Shown: in pieces, positions 16,203-24,273 of the stretch
How the letters are laid out: each line of letters opens with the position of its first letter
Numbering within the stretch: position 1 is the first letter of the stretch
NCBI GenBank assembly: GCA_023664265.1
Contig: JAMPFV010000018.1
Span: forward strand, 1 to 43,888
DNA from: Roseburia sp.
GTDB taxonomy: Bacteria; Bacillota; Clostridia; Lachnospirales; Lachnospiraceae
Reading direction: 5' to 3'
Length of the DNA: 43,888 bases
Made by a program: the position numbers and the translations under genes
Notes under the pieces: generated by a model
The model's database searches: none
Told to the model about the DNA's origin: nothing
What the model saw: only the letters and a program-made list of their open reading frames with translations

Positions 16203-17108
16203 TTACGAATGCCCGCCGAGCAGCTCCATAAAATACCCCTCCAAATCCTGCCCCGCAAGCCAGCTCTCCTGTATCCCTACGCCGCCCGCAAACAGCGCCG
16301 CGTTTATCTTTGCCGCCTCCTCCAAGCGCTCAAACACCCGCACCACATTCTGCTCCGGCACGTCGAATGTATTGATCCAAAGCGTTTCCTCCAGAATATT
16401 TACCGCAAGCTCCGCGTTGTCCACCACGATTCGCTGACATCTGCGGCACCGCTCCGCCAGCTCTCGCGCGTCAAATTCCTCAATCAGCGCACCGTCCCGT
16501 ATGATCCCATAATGCGTGGCGATTTTGGACAGCTCTCCCAAGATGTGGCTTGAGATTAAAATCGTAATGTTCCTCTCCTTATTCAGCTTTAAAATCAGCT
16601 CCCGAACCTCAATAATTCCCTCCGGATCAAGGCCGTTAATCGGCTCGTCCAATATCAGGAAATCCGGATTGCGAAGCAGTGACATTGCGATGCCCAGCCG
16701 CTGCTTCATTCCCATAGAAAAATTCTTTATCTTCTTTCTGCCGGTCTCTGAAAGCCCCACCAGCGCCAACAGTCCGCTCACCGCGTTTCTGTCGGTGATG
16801 CCGAACTGCCGACGAAGCACCTCCAGATTCTCCTGCGCAGTCATATTCCCAAATGCCCCGGGGCTTTCTATCAGACTGCCTATCCGAATGCGCTGCTTTT
16901 CCAGATCCTTCGATCCAAACAGCTCAATGCTGCCCTCCGACGGCGCCGCAAGCCCCGCCACAAGCCGCATGAAGGTCGTCTTTCCCGCGCCGTTCTTGCC
17001 GATAAATCCGTAGACTGCACCCTTTTCCACATGCATACACACGCGGTTTACCGCCCTATGCGCGCCGTATACCTTTGAGACATTTTCTGTCCTTAACACA
17101 TACTCCAT
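16203..17108 (-). CDS. ABC transporter ATP-binding protein (BcrA-like)
   Basis: A 301-residue nucleotide-binding protein with Walker A GKNGAGKTT (about 38-46), Q-loop region SLIESPG, the signature FSMGMKQRLG and Walker B FLILDEPINGLD, then the H-loop SSH. The roughly 90-residue C-terminal extension is typical of BcrA and lantibiotic-immunity ATPases. The SMGMKQR signature differs from the canonical LSGGQ, as is usual in this subfamily. GGAGGAGAAGG precedes the ATG. It powers the permease encoded next. Confidence 0.92.
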   Translation of the reverse strand: MEYVLRTENVSKVYGAHRAVNRVCMHVEKGAVYGFIGKNGAGKTTFMRLVAGLAAPSEGSIELFGSKDLEKQRIRIGSLIESPGAFGNMTAQENLEVLRRQFGITDRNAVSGLLALVGLSETGRKKIKNFSMGMKQRLGIAMSLLRNPDFLILDEPINGLDPEGIIEVRELILKLNKERNITILISSHILGELSKIATHYGIIRDGALIEEFDARELAERCRRCQRIVVDNAELAVNILEETLWINTFDVPEQNVVRVFERLEEAAKINAALFAGGVGIQESWLAGQDLEGYFMELLGGHS

Positions 17109-17229
17109 CCTTCTCCTCCGTTTCCAAGCAGCAGTCCTTAATTTCGTCTCCGCTCCGCCCTGCTATATATCCATCATAACGGCAGGCCCTTTAGAAACCT
17201 TAGGAAAAGTATAAAGAAAGCTTAAAGTT

Positions 17230-17919
17230 TTACTTCATCTTGAAGCCGATTCCCCAGACGGTCTCGATATAAGTCTCGGCCTCATTTGCCGCTGCGAGCT
17301 TCCGGCGGATATTGCTGATATGGACGTTGACCGCGTTGTCCTCCCCCAAAAACTCTTCGTTCCACACCGACTCATAGATATTGTTTTTGGTAAACACTTT
17401 TCCGGGATTTTGTATCAAAAGCTCCAGGATCAGGAACTCCCGACGCGTCAGCCGGACTTCCTCCCCTGCGACCGTCACCTGAAGGTTCTCCGTGTCCAAC
17501 ACAATATCCTTGTATTGCAGCCGCTTCCTGCCGCCCTCCAATCCGGCAACGGGCACGCTGCGGCGCAGGACAGCCTCCAGCCGCGCCAGTAGCTCCTCCG
17601 TGTCAAAGGGCTTTGTGACATAGTCGTCCGCGCCGGCGCGCAGCAGTCTGATTCTTGTCTTGGTGTCCTCCTTTGCCGACGCGACAATCACCGCGGTATC
17701 GGGATGCGCGCTTTTCACCCGGGCCAACAGTGTCTCGCCGTCCATTCCCGGCAGCATCAAATCCAGAATAATCGCCCGCGGGCAGGACTTTTCCATGCAA
17801 AGCAGCGCCTCCGTACCCGAAAAAGCCTGTGCCGTCCCGTATCCGTTCTGCGCAAGCAGCTCCCCCAGCATATTGCTGATGTCGTTGTCATCCTCCACTA
17901 TCAGAATATCGTTTTCCAT
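17230..17919 (-). CDS. OmpR/PhoB-family response regulator
   Basis: Receiver domain with acidic pair EDD near the N terminus, phospho-Asp in ILDLMLPG (about residue 51) and lysine in TKPFD, followed by a winged-helix domain (RREFLILELLIQNPGKVFTKNNIY, VHISNIRRKL, TVWGIGFKMK). I prefer the start at 17917-17919 or the adjacent ATG at 17920-17922 (MMENDILIVEDD); the open frame to 17964 lacks a site. It heads the RR-ATPase-permease-HK set, separated by 121 bp from the ATPase gene. Confidence 0.92.
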   Translation of the reverse strand: MENDILIVEDDNDISNMLGELLAQNGYGTAQAFSGTEALLCMEKSCPRAIILDLMLPGMDGETLLARVKSAHPDTAVIVASAKEDTKTRIRLLRAGADDYVTKPFDTEELLARLEAVLRRSVPVAGLEGGRKRLQYKDIVLDTENLQVTVAGEEVRLTRREFLILELLIQNPGKVFTKNNIYESVWNEEFLGEDNAVNVHISNIRRKLAAANEAETYIETVWGIGFKMK

Positions 17920-17979
17920 CATTTCCCTCGTTTTCGTCCCGAACCCGCCAAAACGCAGGCGCATCGGAAGCTGTCGCTT

Positions 17980-18672
17980 CTACTCTTCCGCCTTCCCGGC
18001 GCTCTGCCGGTACCCCGCCCGCACCCAGCAATACGCGCATCCGTATGCAACCAGCACGGCAAAGAGAATCGCTCCCCATTTATTCGGCCACCACCAAGGG
18101 CGAGCCTGATACATGTGGAGCATCCAGTCGATCACAAAATACGGCGCGGCCGCCGTCAGTCCCCAATAGAGACTGTAGCTGAGCAGGGCCGCCATGGCGC
18201 GGTAATTTTTTGAAGGCTTGTACCAGAACCACCTTGGCCGGTAATCCTCCCCGTAGAACAGCTTCATATAATAGTCAAAAACGCCCTTCGACGGTATCCG
18301 TTCATACTCATAACGGTTAAAATACCACGCTGCAAGGACAATCAGGATGAATCCGATAAGATTGGCGGTAAACAGCGCGCCCCAGCCCAAGCCCCATCTG
18401 CTTACCAGCGGATTCCCCTCCATTGCCAGATCCGGCGTGTTGACGAAAGTAATCAGTCCGTCCATCAGGTGAATCAAGAGATTTCCCACCGACAGCCGGA
18501 GAAACCGGTATTTTGTCCGCACGCCCGGCCGCCAAAATATCAGAATCGCTGCCAACAAAAGCACTGCCGCCACGAAAAGAAGAAACCCCATGCCAAATTC
18601 CCCTGCCACGAATACCGCCGTAGGCCCGTCCGCACCTCCTATGATTGTCAAAAGCAATTCTCTCCTGTTCAT
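17980..18672 (-). CDS. multi-span membrane protein with N-terminal IGGADGPT motif (230 aa)
   Basis: The first 20 residues (RELLLTIIGGADGPTAVFVA) contain the GGADGPT signature of the beta subunit of sodium-pumping decarboxylases. The rest has no similarity I can see to that subunit, which is also far longer. About five membrane segments follow (for example MGFLLFVAAVLLLAAILIFW, LIGFILIVLAAWYFN), with tryptophan-rich loops (PWWWPNKW). GGAGGAGAC precedes the ATG. It sits between the GH28 gene and the response regulator, in the same direction. Function unknown. Confidence 0.7.
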   Translation of the reverse strand: MNRRELLLTIIGGADGPTAVFVAGEFGMGFLLFVAAVLLLAAILIFWRPGVRTKYRFLRLSVGNLLIHLMDGLITFVNTPDLAMEGNPLVSRWGLGWGALFTANLIGFILIVLAAWYFNRYEYERIPSKGVFDYYMKLFYGEDYRPRWFWYKPSKNYRAMAALLSYSLYWGLTAAAPYFVIDWMLHMYQARPWWWPNKWGAILFAVLVAYGCAYCWVRAGYRQSAGKAEE

Positions 18673-18708
18673 ACGTGTCTCCTCCCCAAAGCTCCAACCG
18701 TTTCAAGC

Positions 18709-20004
18709 TCATATCGATCCATTCTCAGAAAACCTTGCCGCCTCCACCGCCACATCCCGCACCGTCATATTCCGGATTATATCCGTCGGGTATTCCGGAT
18801 TTTGGGCCTTTATCCGCAGCTGCTCAAAGTGAAAATCCGACAATGTATACTGCTCACTTTCACTTACACAGAAGAATGTCCGGCATTCACAATCACAGCG
18901 CTTCATCACGATATTGTCGGCATATGAGAGCGGCATGTCCTCGCGCCCCTTGAGGTCGAAAAACTGTCTCCACGGATTGATATTGAGAAAGCGCTCAACC
19001 TTTCCCTCAACCTCCTCAACCGAGATATACTCATAATGCTGCGGGGTATCGGGACGGAACTTCAGCCACAGCAGGTTATATCCGCTCCGAACCTGAATGC
19101 GCCTCACAATGATGTTCCTGTTGTGCACTGCCTCCGAGCCGCAGGTCAGGCACCCATGACAGAAGCCGTACTCGCAGTCCTCAATGAGAATGCGCTCATT
19201 GGCCCCGTTCTCGGGAGCCGCGTCCGCCCACGGGCCTTTTCCGCCCTTGAGTGCAACCGCATCGTCATTGACTTCCATATAACAGTTCTTCACAAGAACG
19301 TCCGTGCAGGCATCAATGTCAATCGCGTCCGTGCTCGGAGCCGCCACGGGCGACCGCGGTGAGAAAATCGTACAGCCTATGAATCGGACGTGATCGCTCT
19401 TATAGATATGGTTCGTCCAGAAATGCGCATTCTGCAGGTGAAGCTCCGCCACCGTGACATTGCTGCAGTGGGAGATATACACGAGCCGCGGGCGCTGCTC
19501 ATCCTTGTTGGTGCATTGCGGATTCCAACGGCGGCGATTCCAAAAGCTCCTCCACGACCGCAGGCCGTTCCCGTCGATGGTTCCTTTGCCGCACAGCGTA
19601 AAGCCGTCGAGACCGTCCGCATTCACCAGCGCGGGGTAATAGAGACAGGTCTCCCCCTCTATTCTCGTCTCGCACAGCGGATAATCCGATATGTCGTCAC
19701 TGCCCTTGAGCGTGCCGCCCTCCGCAATATAGAGATTCACGCCCTGCCTGAAAAACAGCGCGCCCGTAAGGTAAGTCCCCCGCGGCACGACAATCACACC
19801 GCCGCCCTCCCCTGCCGCACGCTCTATCAGGGCCTGCAGCTCCTCGGTATATAATTTTCCATCGTCCAAAATATTGTACTCCGTGATCACATACGGTCTC
19901 CCAAGCCGCTCCAACGTCGGAATATCCGCATCATAAAACCATTCGTCGATCGGCGTCCCGTCCGGAAATGTCTCCATCCTGTCCGCCTCTTCCGGCTTCC
20001 TCAT
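18709..20004 (-). CDS. GH28 family polygalacturonase-like glycoside hydrolase
   Basis: A right-handed beta-helix enzyme of 431 residues that would hydrolyse galacturonide linkages in pectin fragments. Family motifs are visible although modified: STDAIDID (about 224-231, for NTD), NDDAVALK (246-253, catalytic Asp pair), CHGCLTCGSE (282-291, for GHGxSIGS) and LKFRPD (for RIK). There is no signal peptide, so it acts on imported oligomers. Its ATG overlaps the stop of the merR gene as ATGA (20001-20004), with GGGAGGG upstream. Coupling to a MerR activator suggests induction by a pectin-derived effector. Rhamnogalacturonidase or xylogalacturonan activity is possible. Confidence 0.88.
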   Translation of the reverse strand: MRKPEEADRMETFPDGTPIDEWFYDADIPTLERLGRPYVITEYNILDDGKLYTEELQALIERAAGEGGGVIVVPRGTYLTGALFFRQGVNLYIAEGGTLKGSDDISDYPLCETRIEGETCLYYPALVNADGLDGFTLCGKGTIDGNGLRSWRSFWNRRRWNPQCTNKDEQRPRLVYISHCSNVTVAELHLQNAHFWTNHIYKSDHVRFIGCTIFSPRSPVAAPSTDAIDIDACTDVLVKNCYMEVNDDAVALKGGKGPWADAAPENGANERILIEDCEYGFCHGCLTCGSEAVHNRNIIVRRIQVRSGYNLLWLKFRPDTPQHYEYISVEEVEGKVERFLNINPWRQFFDLKGREDMPLSYADNIVMKRCDCECRTFFCVSESEQYTLSDFHFEQLRIKAQNPEYPTDIIRNMTVRDVAVEAARFSENGSI

Positions 20005-20372
20005 ATCAATCCCTCCCATTTCCGATTCCCAACTGCCTCCTCCGGAACCATCAGGTCATTCTCCTGCTCCTCCACCTCAAGCACCCGCTCGATATGCTCC
20101 TTTTTCTTCTGCAACAGCGCCTCCTGCTCACAGAGCGATTTCCTCACGTCAAAATCCTTCTCCCGCATCATCTCACAGATTTGCTCCAGTGAAAAATCCA
20201 TGTACCGCAGCATGATAATCTTCTGCAGCCGCTCCGCACTCTCATCGTCGTAAAGACGGTAACCCGCCTTGGAATACGCACAGGGCGTCAACAGATTTTT
20301 CTCATCATACCACCGAATCGCCCTCGCCGACACCCCCAGCTTCTTTGCCAGCTCTCCTGCCGTATATTTCAT
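20001..20372 (-). CDS. MerR-family transcriptional regulator
   Basis: The start is ATG 20370-20372 (MKYTAGELAKKLGV, 123 aa) with GGAGG upstream; the frame open to 20438 crosses the promoter. The N-terminal winged helix is typical: AGELAKKLGVSARAIRWYDEKNLL then GYRLYDDESAERLQKI. A helical dimerisation segment with many E, K and Q (LLQKKKEHIERVLEVEEQEN) follows. The short C terminus lacks a large effector domain or metal-binding cysteines. The MerR-type operator just upstream and ATGA overlap with the GH28 gene indicate an autoregulated merR-GH28 operon. Confidence 0.92.
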   Translation of the reverse strand: MKYTAGELAKKLGVSARAIRWYDEKNLLTPCAYSKAGYRLYDDESAERLQKIIMLRYMDFSLEQICEMMREKDFDVRKSLCEQEALLQKKKEHIERVLEVEEQENDLMVPEEAVGNRKWEGLI

Positions 20373-20394
20373 TGCCGCACGCCTCCTTTTCTTC

Positions 20395-20425
20395 ATCATA
20401 TACCTTAACGTAACGGCAAGGTCAA
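20395..20425 (-). promoter_or_regulatory. MerR-type promoter with 19-bp spacer and dyad operator
   Basis: On the minus strand TTGACC (complement of 20420-20425) and TATGAT (complement of 20395-20400) are 19 bp apart, the overlong spacing that MerR proteins correct by bending DNA. The spacer carries the dyad ACCTT-N11-AAGGT (20402-20422). This matches established MerR-family operators and lies directly before the merR start. Confidence 0.8.
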
Positions 20426-20506
20426 GCGGATATTTCATAATAGCGTATTCTCCTTGAATAATTTACGCTGCCGCATCCCGACTCTTTTTTGTTCTACAGT
20501 CAAAAC

Positions 20507-21220
20507 TTATATATGTGTTACAATCGAATAGGACAGGTCTGATATCCAATGTGGAATTATGGCTCCATAAAGGCTGTCCGATTTTACTCTTATAAAGGAT
20601 AATACCAAGCTTGTAACAAACAGGTCTGCCATATAGGGGACATTGGCCGCCAGTTCAAAAAACGACATCCCATACGCTATCATTCTGAACGGAAAATGCA
20701 TCAGCACAAAGAATACTCCTGATAACAGAATATCAATATACACATTCCTGACAATGCCATACAGTCTGGTTAGAATATATCCTCTGAAAATAATCTCTTC
20801 ACAGAAACCCACGGTAAAATAGTATATGCTGTATATCAATATCATCTTGAGCGGAATAAAAGCCTGACCCTCAAGAATGATATCAGACAGGCAGTTACAG
20901 AAAAAGAGAATTGCCGCAAGCGCGATCCCCATTGTCAGCGACAGCTTTCTATTCCCTTTTTTCAATCCAACCGTCTCGACCCCCTGCTTTTTTATTACCA
21001 AAAGCAGAAGTACAACGCCTGTAAAGCATGAATTGATTATTATGCCGGAGACCGTCTTTTCTATAGTGGTCAGATACTTGTTGACTAATCCGGAAACAGC
21101 CATGGCACCGCAATACAGAACAAAAAGCCCCATTGCCATAGCAGTATCTTGTATGAAATACTGCCTGACTGATTGAATATAGGACTCAGGAACTTCAAAT
21201 AGTTTTTTAATTTTTCTCAT
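20507..21220 (-). CDS. CPBP-family intramembrane metalloprotease
   Basis: Start at ATG 21218-21220 (MRKIKKLFEVP, 237 aa) after GGGGAT; the open frame to 21301 enters a hairpin repeat. Six to seven membrane segments are predicted. The family catalytic motifs are present: EEIIFRG (E141, E142, R146), FFVLMHF (H175) and PHWISD (H224). CPBP proteins include bacteriocin-immunity and CAAX-like proteases; no bacteriocin gene is visible here, so the role is open. It lies alone between the merR-GH28 promoter and a hairpin array. Confidence 0.88.
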   Translation of the reverse strand: MRKIKKLFEVPESYIQSVRQYFIQDTAMAMGLFVLYCGAMAVSGLVNKYLTTIEKTVSGIIINSCFTGVVLLLLVIKKQGVETVGLKKGNRKLSLTMGIALAAILFFCNCLSDIILEGQAFIPLKMILIYSIYYFTVGFCEEIIFRGYILTRLYGIVRNVYIDILLSGVFFVLMHFPFRMIAYGMSFFELAANVPYMADLFVTSLVLSFIRVKSDSLYGAIIPHWISDLSYSIVTHI

Positions 21221-21222
21221 AT

Positions 21223-21368
21223 TAATCCCCACACCGCCTCTGGCGGCTCCAGTACAGACTTTCCTCACACTAACCAGCATTTTTCCGCTGCGCGGCAACA
21301 CAAATTCGGAATCGAGTAGGAGAGATTTTCTCTCCCCCTCTCACGCCATCGTACATGCCGTTCGGCAT
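21223..21368. repeat. hairpin array D upstream of the CPBP gene
   Basis: The segment 21223-21247 is a diverged copy of 14086-14110 in array A, in which both stems remain paired through compensating changes (CCGCC-TCT-GGCGG here). The ribosome site of the CPBP gene lies inside this module. Further stems are CCGC-TGC-GCGG near 21285, GGAGAGA-TTT-TCTCTCC (21319-21335) and ATGCC-GTTC-GGCAT (21355-21368). No gene is supported between here and 21463. Confidence 0.65.
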
Positions 21369-21463
21369 ACGGCGGTATAAAGTTTCTGTCTTTGATACAA
21401 TTTGATTATGTACGAAACCTTTAGATTTTGCCCCTTGGGGGAGGGTTCGAATCAGAAAAACGC

Positions 21464-21500
21464 AATCCTGCGGCTGGTGCGAATGTCCAGCCACAGGATT
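21464..21500 (-). terminator. long hairpin, probable terminator of the restriction-modification operon
   Basis: AATCCTG-c-GGCTGG pairs with CCAGCC-a-CAGGATT around a 9-base loop. In the direction of the restriction gene (ending 95 bases earlier) the stem is followed by GCGTTTTTC. This fits a Rho-independent terminator. The 95 bases between stop and stem hold nothing clear. Confidence 0.55.
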
Positions 21501-21594
21501 TTATACCTCCATCTCCGTCCCGTCTTTAGATTATCCGGTAACAAAACTACTCCCTCTCTTTCCCTATCAAATACTGTCGCGAATGATTCAACTG

Positions 21595-22512
21595 TTATTC
21601 TTCACCATATAATGACCGTCTGAGCGCATCGCGGTAAACATTTCCCTCTGGCAAATTTAATGAGGAAAACGCCTCCTGCACCTTATAAACAGTCGTACAG
21701 TGTTCCTCTACAACGCCCAGCGGCCTAATTTGTCCGTCAGTCAACAGGGCATCGCTTATGTAATCATAAGAAACAAAATGAATAGAAGCTGGTTGAGTCG
21801 GAAAATGCGGCAATTTTTCACGACCACCCAATCGGTTTAACACTCTTTCAAATACAGGCTGGGGGCAAACAAAGTAAAGACCTGTTCGGCACAAGTCCTC
21901 TCGTTGTAAAACCTGCCCTTTGTAAATCAACTGAGGAATAATTCGTTTTGAGACGTTTTCCCAATTCAATCCAACCGTGCAAGGGGCAATTGTTCTTCCA
22001 CCCTCAAGCGCTTGACGAGCATCACGATAGTTTCCTGTTGTATCTATAGTTTGCACTTCAATTGCTGTAAACTCCACCAATTCACCAGTGCCATCAAGGC
22101 GAGCAAGTACCCAGTCAACAAAATAGGAGCCTGTCCCCTCTCGCTGCGGAAGTCGAAGTTCTCCTCCCCACCCATGTCCAAAGACAGCTATTGCACCGCC
22201 CTCAACTTTAGCCTTATCAACCGCTACACGCCCAGCATACAAGTTCAGATTCACCCCAAAGGCATTGTTGGCAATTGTATGGAGCATTTTATAATTTTCA
22301 GCATAGATGCGTATCGGACAACATATTACGTTAGGCGATCCATCAGTTTTTTGACGAATAGCACATACACCCGAAATAATTCGGTCACGGGAAAGTATCT
22401 TCGTACACTGTGTTCCAAGAAATGGACATCTTTTTTGTGCCGCAACAGTGCGGGCCTCGTTTGAGGTATCTTCAGCTCGATAGCCAAAGAACTCTGCAAT
22501 ATATCCAGCCAT
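21595..22512 (-). CDS. NotI-family type II restriction endonuclease
   Basis: The protein has the NotI-family layout: MAGYIAEFFGYRAED, then a cysteine set (C29, C36, C50, C64/C65 in RCPFLGTQC, SGVCAIR, VICCPIR) that in NotI binds iron. Next comes a nuclease core with D132 (FVDW) and E151-V-Q153, a PD-(D/E)XK variant with Gln in place of Lys. The length of 305 is slightly below NotI. It lies 6 bp after a C5-methyltransferase gene, completing a type II system. NotI cuts GCGGCCGC; this enzyme may use the same or a related GC-rich site. AT-richer codon use than its neighbours suggests horizontal gain. Confidence 0.9.
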   Translation of the reverse strand: MAGYIAEFFGYRAEDTSNEARTVAAQKRCPFLGTQCTKILSRDRIISGVCAIRQKTDGSPNVICCPIRIYAENYKMLHTIANNAFGVNLNLYAGRVAVDKAKVEGGAIAVFGHGWGGELRLPQREGTGSYFVDWVLARLDGTGELVEFTAIEVQTIDTTGNYRDARQALEGGRTIAPCTVGLNWENVSKRIIPQLIYKGQVLQREDLCRTGLYFVCPQPVFERVLNRLGGREKLPHFPTQPASIHFVSYDYISDALLTDGQIRPLGVVEEHCTTVYKVQEAFSSLNLPEGNVYRDALRRSLYGEE

Positions 22513-22518
22513 ATATAA

Positions 22519-23706
22519 CTAATCCTCCATCAATATGGATTTGAGTGTTAGGCCGACCGCTTCGGCAAGAAGCGGCGGCACAGCGTTTCCAACTTGGGCA
22601 AACTGTTCTGCTATCGTCCCTGTGAAGATATAATGGTCGGGGAAAGATTGGATTCTGGCAGCCTCTCTTACAGTAAATGAACGTTCCTGCTCGTAATGAA
22701 AGTATGCACCCCAATGCGGATCACACTTGGTAAGTATTGTTGATGCAAGGCCATCTGCCGTTACTCTGCCATATCGCTTGGTGTGGTCGCCTCTGTTAGC
22801 CCGTTTCATGCCTTTTGGCAACAAGTCATCTGGAATATCTGTCCAATTCCCTCCTGGCCGAATATACTTCAATCGTTCCAAGTTTATTTTAGACAGTCGA
22901 GGCGCCTCATGGTTATACACACCTGTACTACCAACTCTTAACCGACGCTGATAGTCACTGAAGGGCTCAGAAATGTATTCCTTTACTTCTTCTCCACGTT
23001 CTCCACACATAAGAGGCGGTAAGTCACCAATAGCCTCTTTCACTGTGGTGAACGCCGCAGAAGCTTCTGGGGCCGGAAGTTTAACAAGTATTTGACCATC
23101 AAATGTAGTTGCGAAATTTGGTCTAATTGGCGCATGATAAACTGGTTCAGGAAATGCAGCAGTCGGAAGAACCCTTCCCCTTAGCCCAAGGATAATTGTA
23201 CGCCATCGCATTTGAGGAACACCATAGTATGCAGCCCCCAAAATCCTGACATCGGCACCATATCCTAATTGGGCAAGGGTATCCAAAATTGCGTGTAGAG
23301 TTTCCCCGTGTTCAAAAGATACCAATCCGGGAACATTCTCAATCAATACTGCTCTTGGGGCAAATACATCAACAAAGCGCAGATATTCCTTAAATAGATG
23401 ATTTCTCTGATCTAACATACTGCGGACGGGAGCATTGATAGAAAAACCTTGGCATGGCGGGCCACCAGCTACAAGGTCTAACTGTCCACGTTCTAAGCCC
23501 AACTCAGATAAAACTTTTTCGGCACTAAGCGAACGAATATCCGCAGTAAAAACTTTTGCGCTAGGATGATTCATTCTATATGTATTCGCATAAACGGGTA
23601 CGATTTCGGATGCAAAGAGACTGTGAAAGCCAGCTTCAGATAATCCCTCAGAAAGTCCACCTGCACCAGCAAATAAGTCTAGCATTGTAAGTGCATTGTT
23701 CACCAT
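22519..23706 (-). CDS. DNA (cytosine-5-)-methyltransferase
   Basis: A 395-residue C5 methyltransferase that would protect the site cut by the neighbouring NotI-type enzyme. Motifs in order: I DLFAGAGGLSEG, IV GGPPCQGFS with the catalytic Cys (about 85), VI LIENVPG, VIII QMRWRTIILG, IX-like RVTADGLASTI and X QVGNAVPP. The target-recognition region lies between about residues 185 and 310. The start ATG 23704-23706 follows AGAGGT. The methyltransferase precedes the nuclease, so protection can be made first. Its codon use is AT-richer than that of its neighbours. Confidence 0.95.
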   Translation of the reverse strand: MVNNALTMLDLFAGAGGLSEGLSEAGFHSLFASEIVPVYANTYRMNHPSAKVFTADIRSLSAEKVLSELGLERGQLDLVAGGPPCQGFSINAPVRSMLDQRNHLFKEYLRFVDVFAPRAVLIENVPGLVSFEHGETLHAILDTLAQLGYGADVRILGAAYYGVPQMRWRTIILGLRGRVLPTAAFPEPVYHAPIRPNFATTFDGQILVKLPAPEASAAFTTVKEAIGDLPPLMCGERGEEVKEYISEPFSDYQRRLRVGSTGVYNHEAPRLSKINLERLKYIRPGGNWTDIPDDLLPKGMKRANRGDHTKRYGRVTADGLASTILTKCDPHWGAYFHYEQERSFTVREAARIQSFPDHYIFTGTIAEQFAQVGNAVPPLLAEAVGLTLKSILMED

Positions 23707-23747
23707 AATGACACCTCTTTGTCATTTCAATTCTTCCTATTTTTGAT

Positions 23748-23788
23748 ATATTATCACAAAATAGTACATTATGCAACGAACATGTTGC
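23748..23788 (-). promoter_or_regulatory. probable promoter of the restriction-modification operon
   Basis: On the minus strand TTGCAT (complement of 23771-23776) and TAATAT (complement of 23748-23753) are 17 bp apart, 42 bp before the methyltransferase start. A small dyad GCAAC-N6-GTTGC (23773-23788) overlaps the -35 and could be an operator, for example for feedback by the methyltransferase. Confidence 0.5.
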
Positions 23789-23906
23789 GTGACAGTAATC
23801 AAATCCTATTCGCTCGGTTGAGGTAGCTTCTGTGGGGTTATACGGGCTAGCAGACAAATGGATGTAGCAAGAAACAGCACATAGATAATAAATATATTAT
23901 GTACGC

Positions 23907-24264
23907 ACCACATGGCCTCTGGCTGTGTGGTACTTTTCATCTGCCAGCCCCTAATGTAATTCGCATGCTGTTTACAGCACTGCGATTTCTCATCTGCGCT
24001 TCAAATTTGTGAAAAATGCCCCGATTTTGGGCATGTCCGGAAGTGTGAAGAACGCTGTCCTTGCGTTCTTCTGTGTGAGATTTAGAATTTCTTTGCGAAA
24101 TGCCTTCTGGCATGAGCATTAGGGAAACGCTGATTAAAGCGTTTCCTGCACCGGATTTGCGTTGCGAAGCAACATTATTCCAAATCGAACTTTGTTCGAT
24201 TGCAAATCCGTGTGCATCCGCCGGAGACACTAAGGAAGCGGTGATTTAATCAGCGCTTCCTTAG
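23907..24264. repeat. array of consecutive hairpins (array B)
   Basis: Stems found: 23907-23931; TGCTGT-TT-ACAGCA (23966-23979); ATGCCC/GGGCAT (24016-24034); GAAGAACGC/GCGTTCTTC (24047-24071); ATGCC-TTCT-GGCAT (24100-24113); 9-bp arms at 24123-24146; a three-way structure 24153-24209 with outer GGATTTGC/GCAAATCC and two inner hairpins; and 11-bp arms at 24230-24264. Modules are shared with arrays A and C. The last stem lies 9 bp past the permease stop and may end that transcript. No gene is supported from 23777 to 24273. Confidence 0.85.
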
Positions 24265-24273
24265 AAACTCCTC

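Noticed and set aside
23648..23857. 69-codon frame upstream of the methyltransferase, considered as a controller protein
   Set aside because: Overlaps the methyltransferase start in another frame, lacks a helix-turn-helix pattern and spans the promoter.
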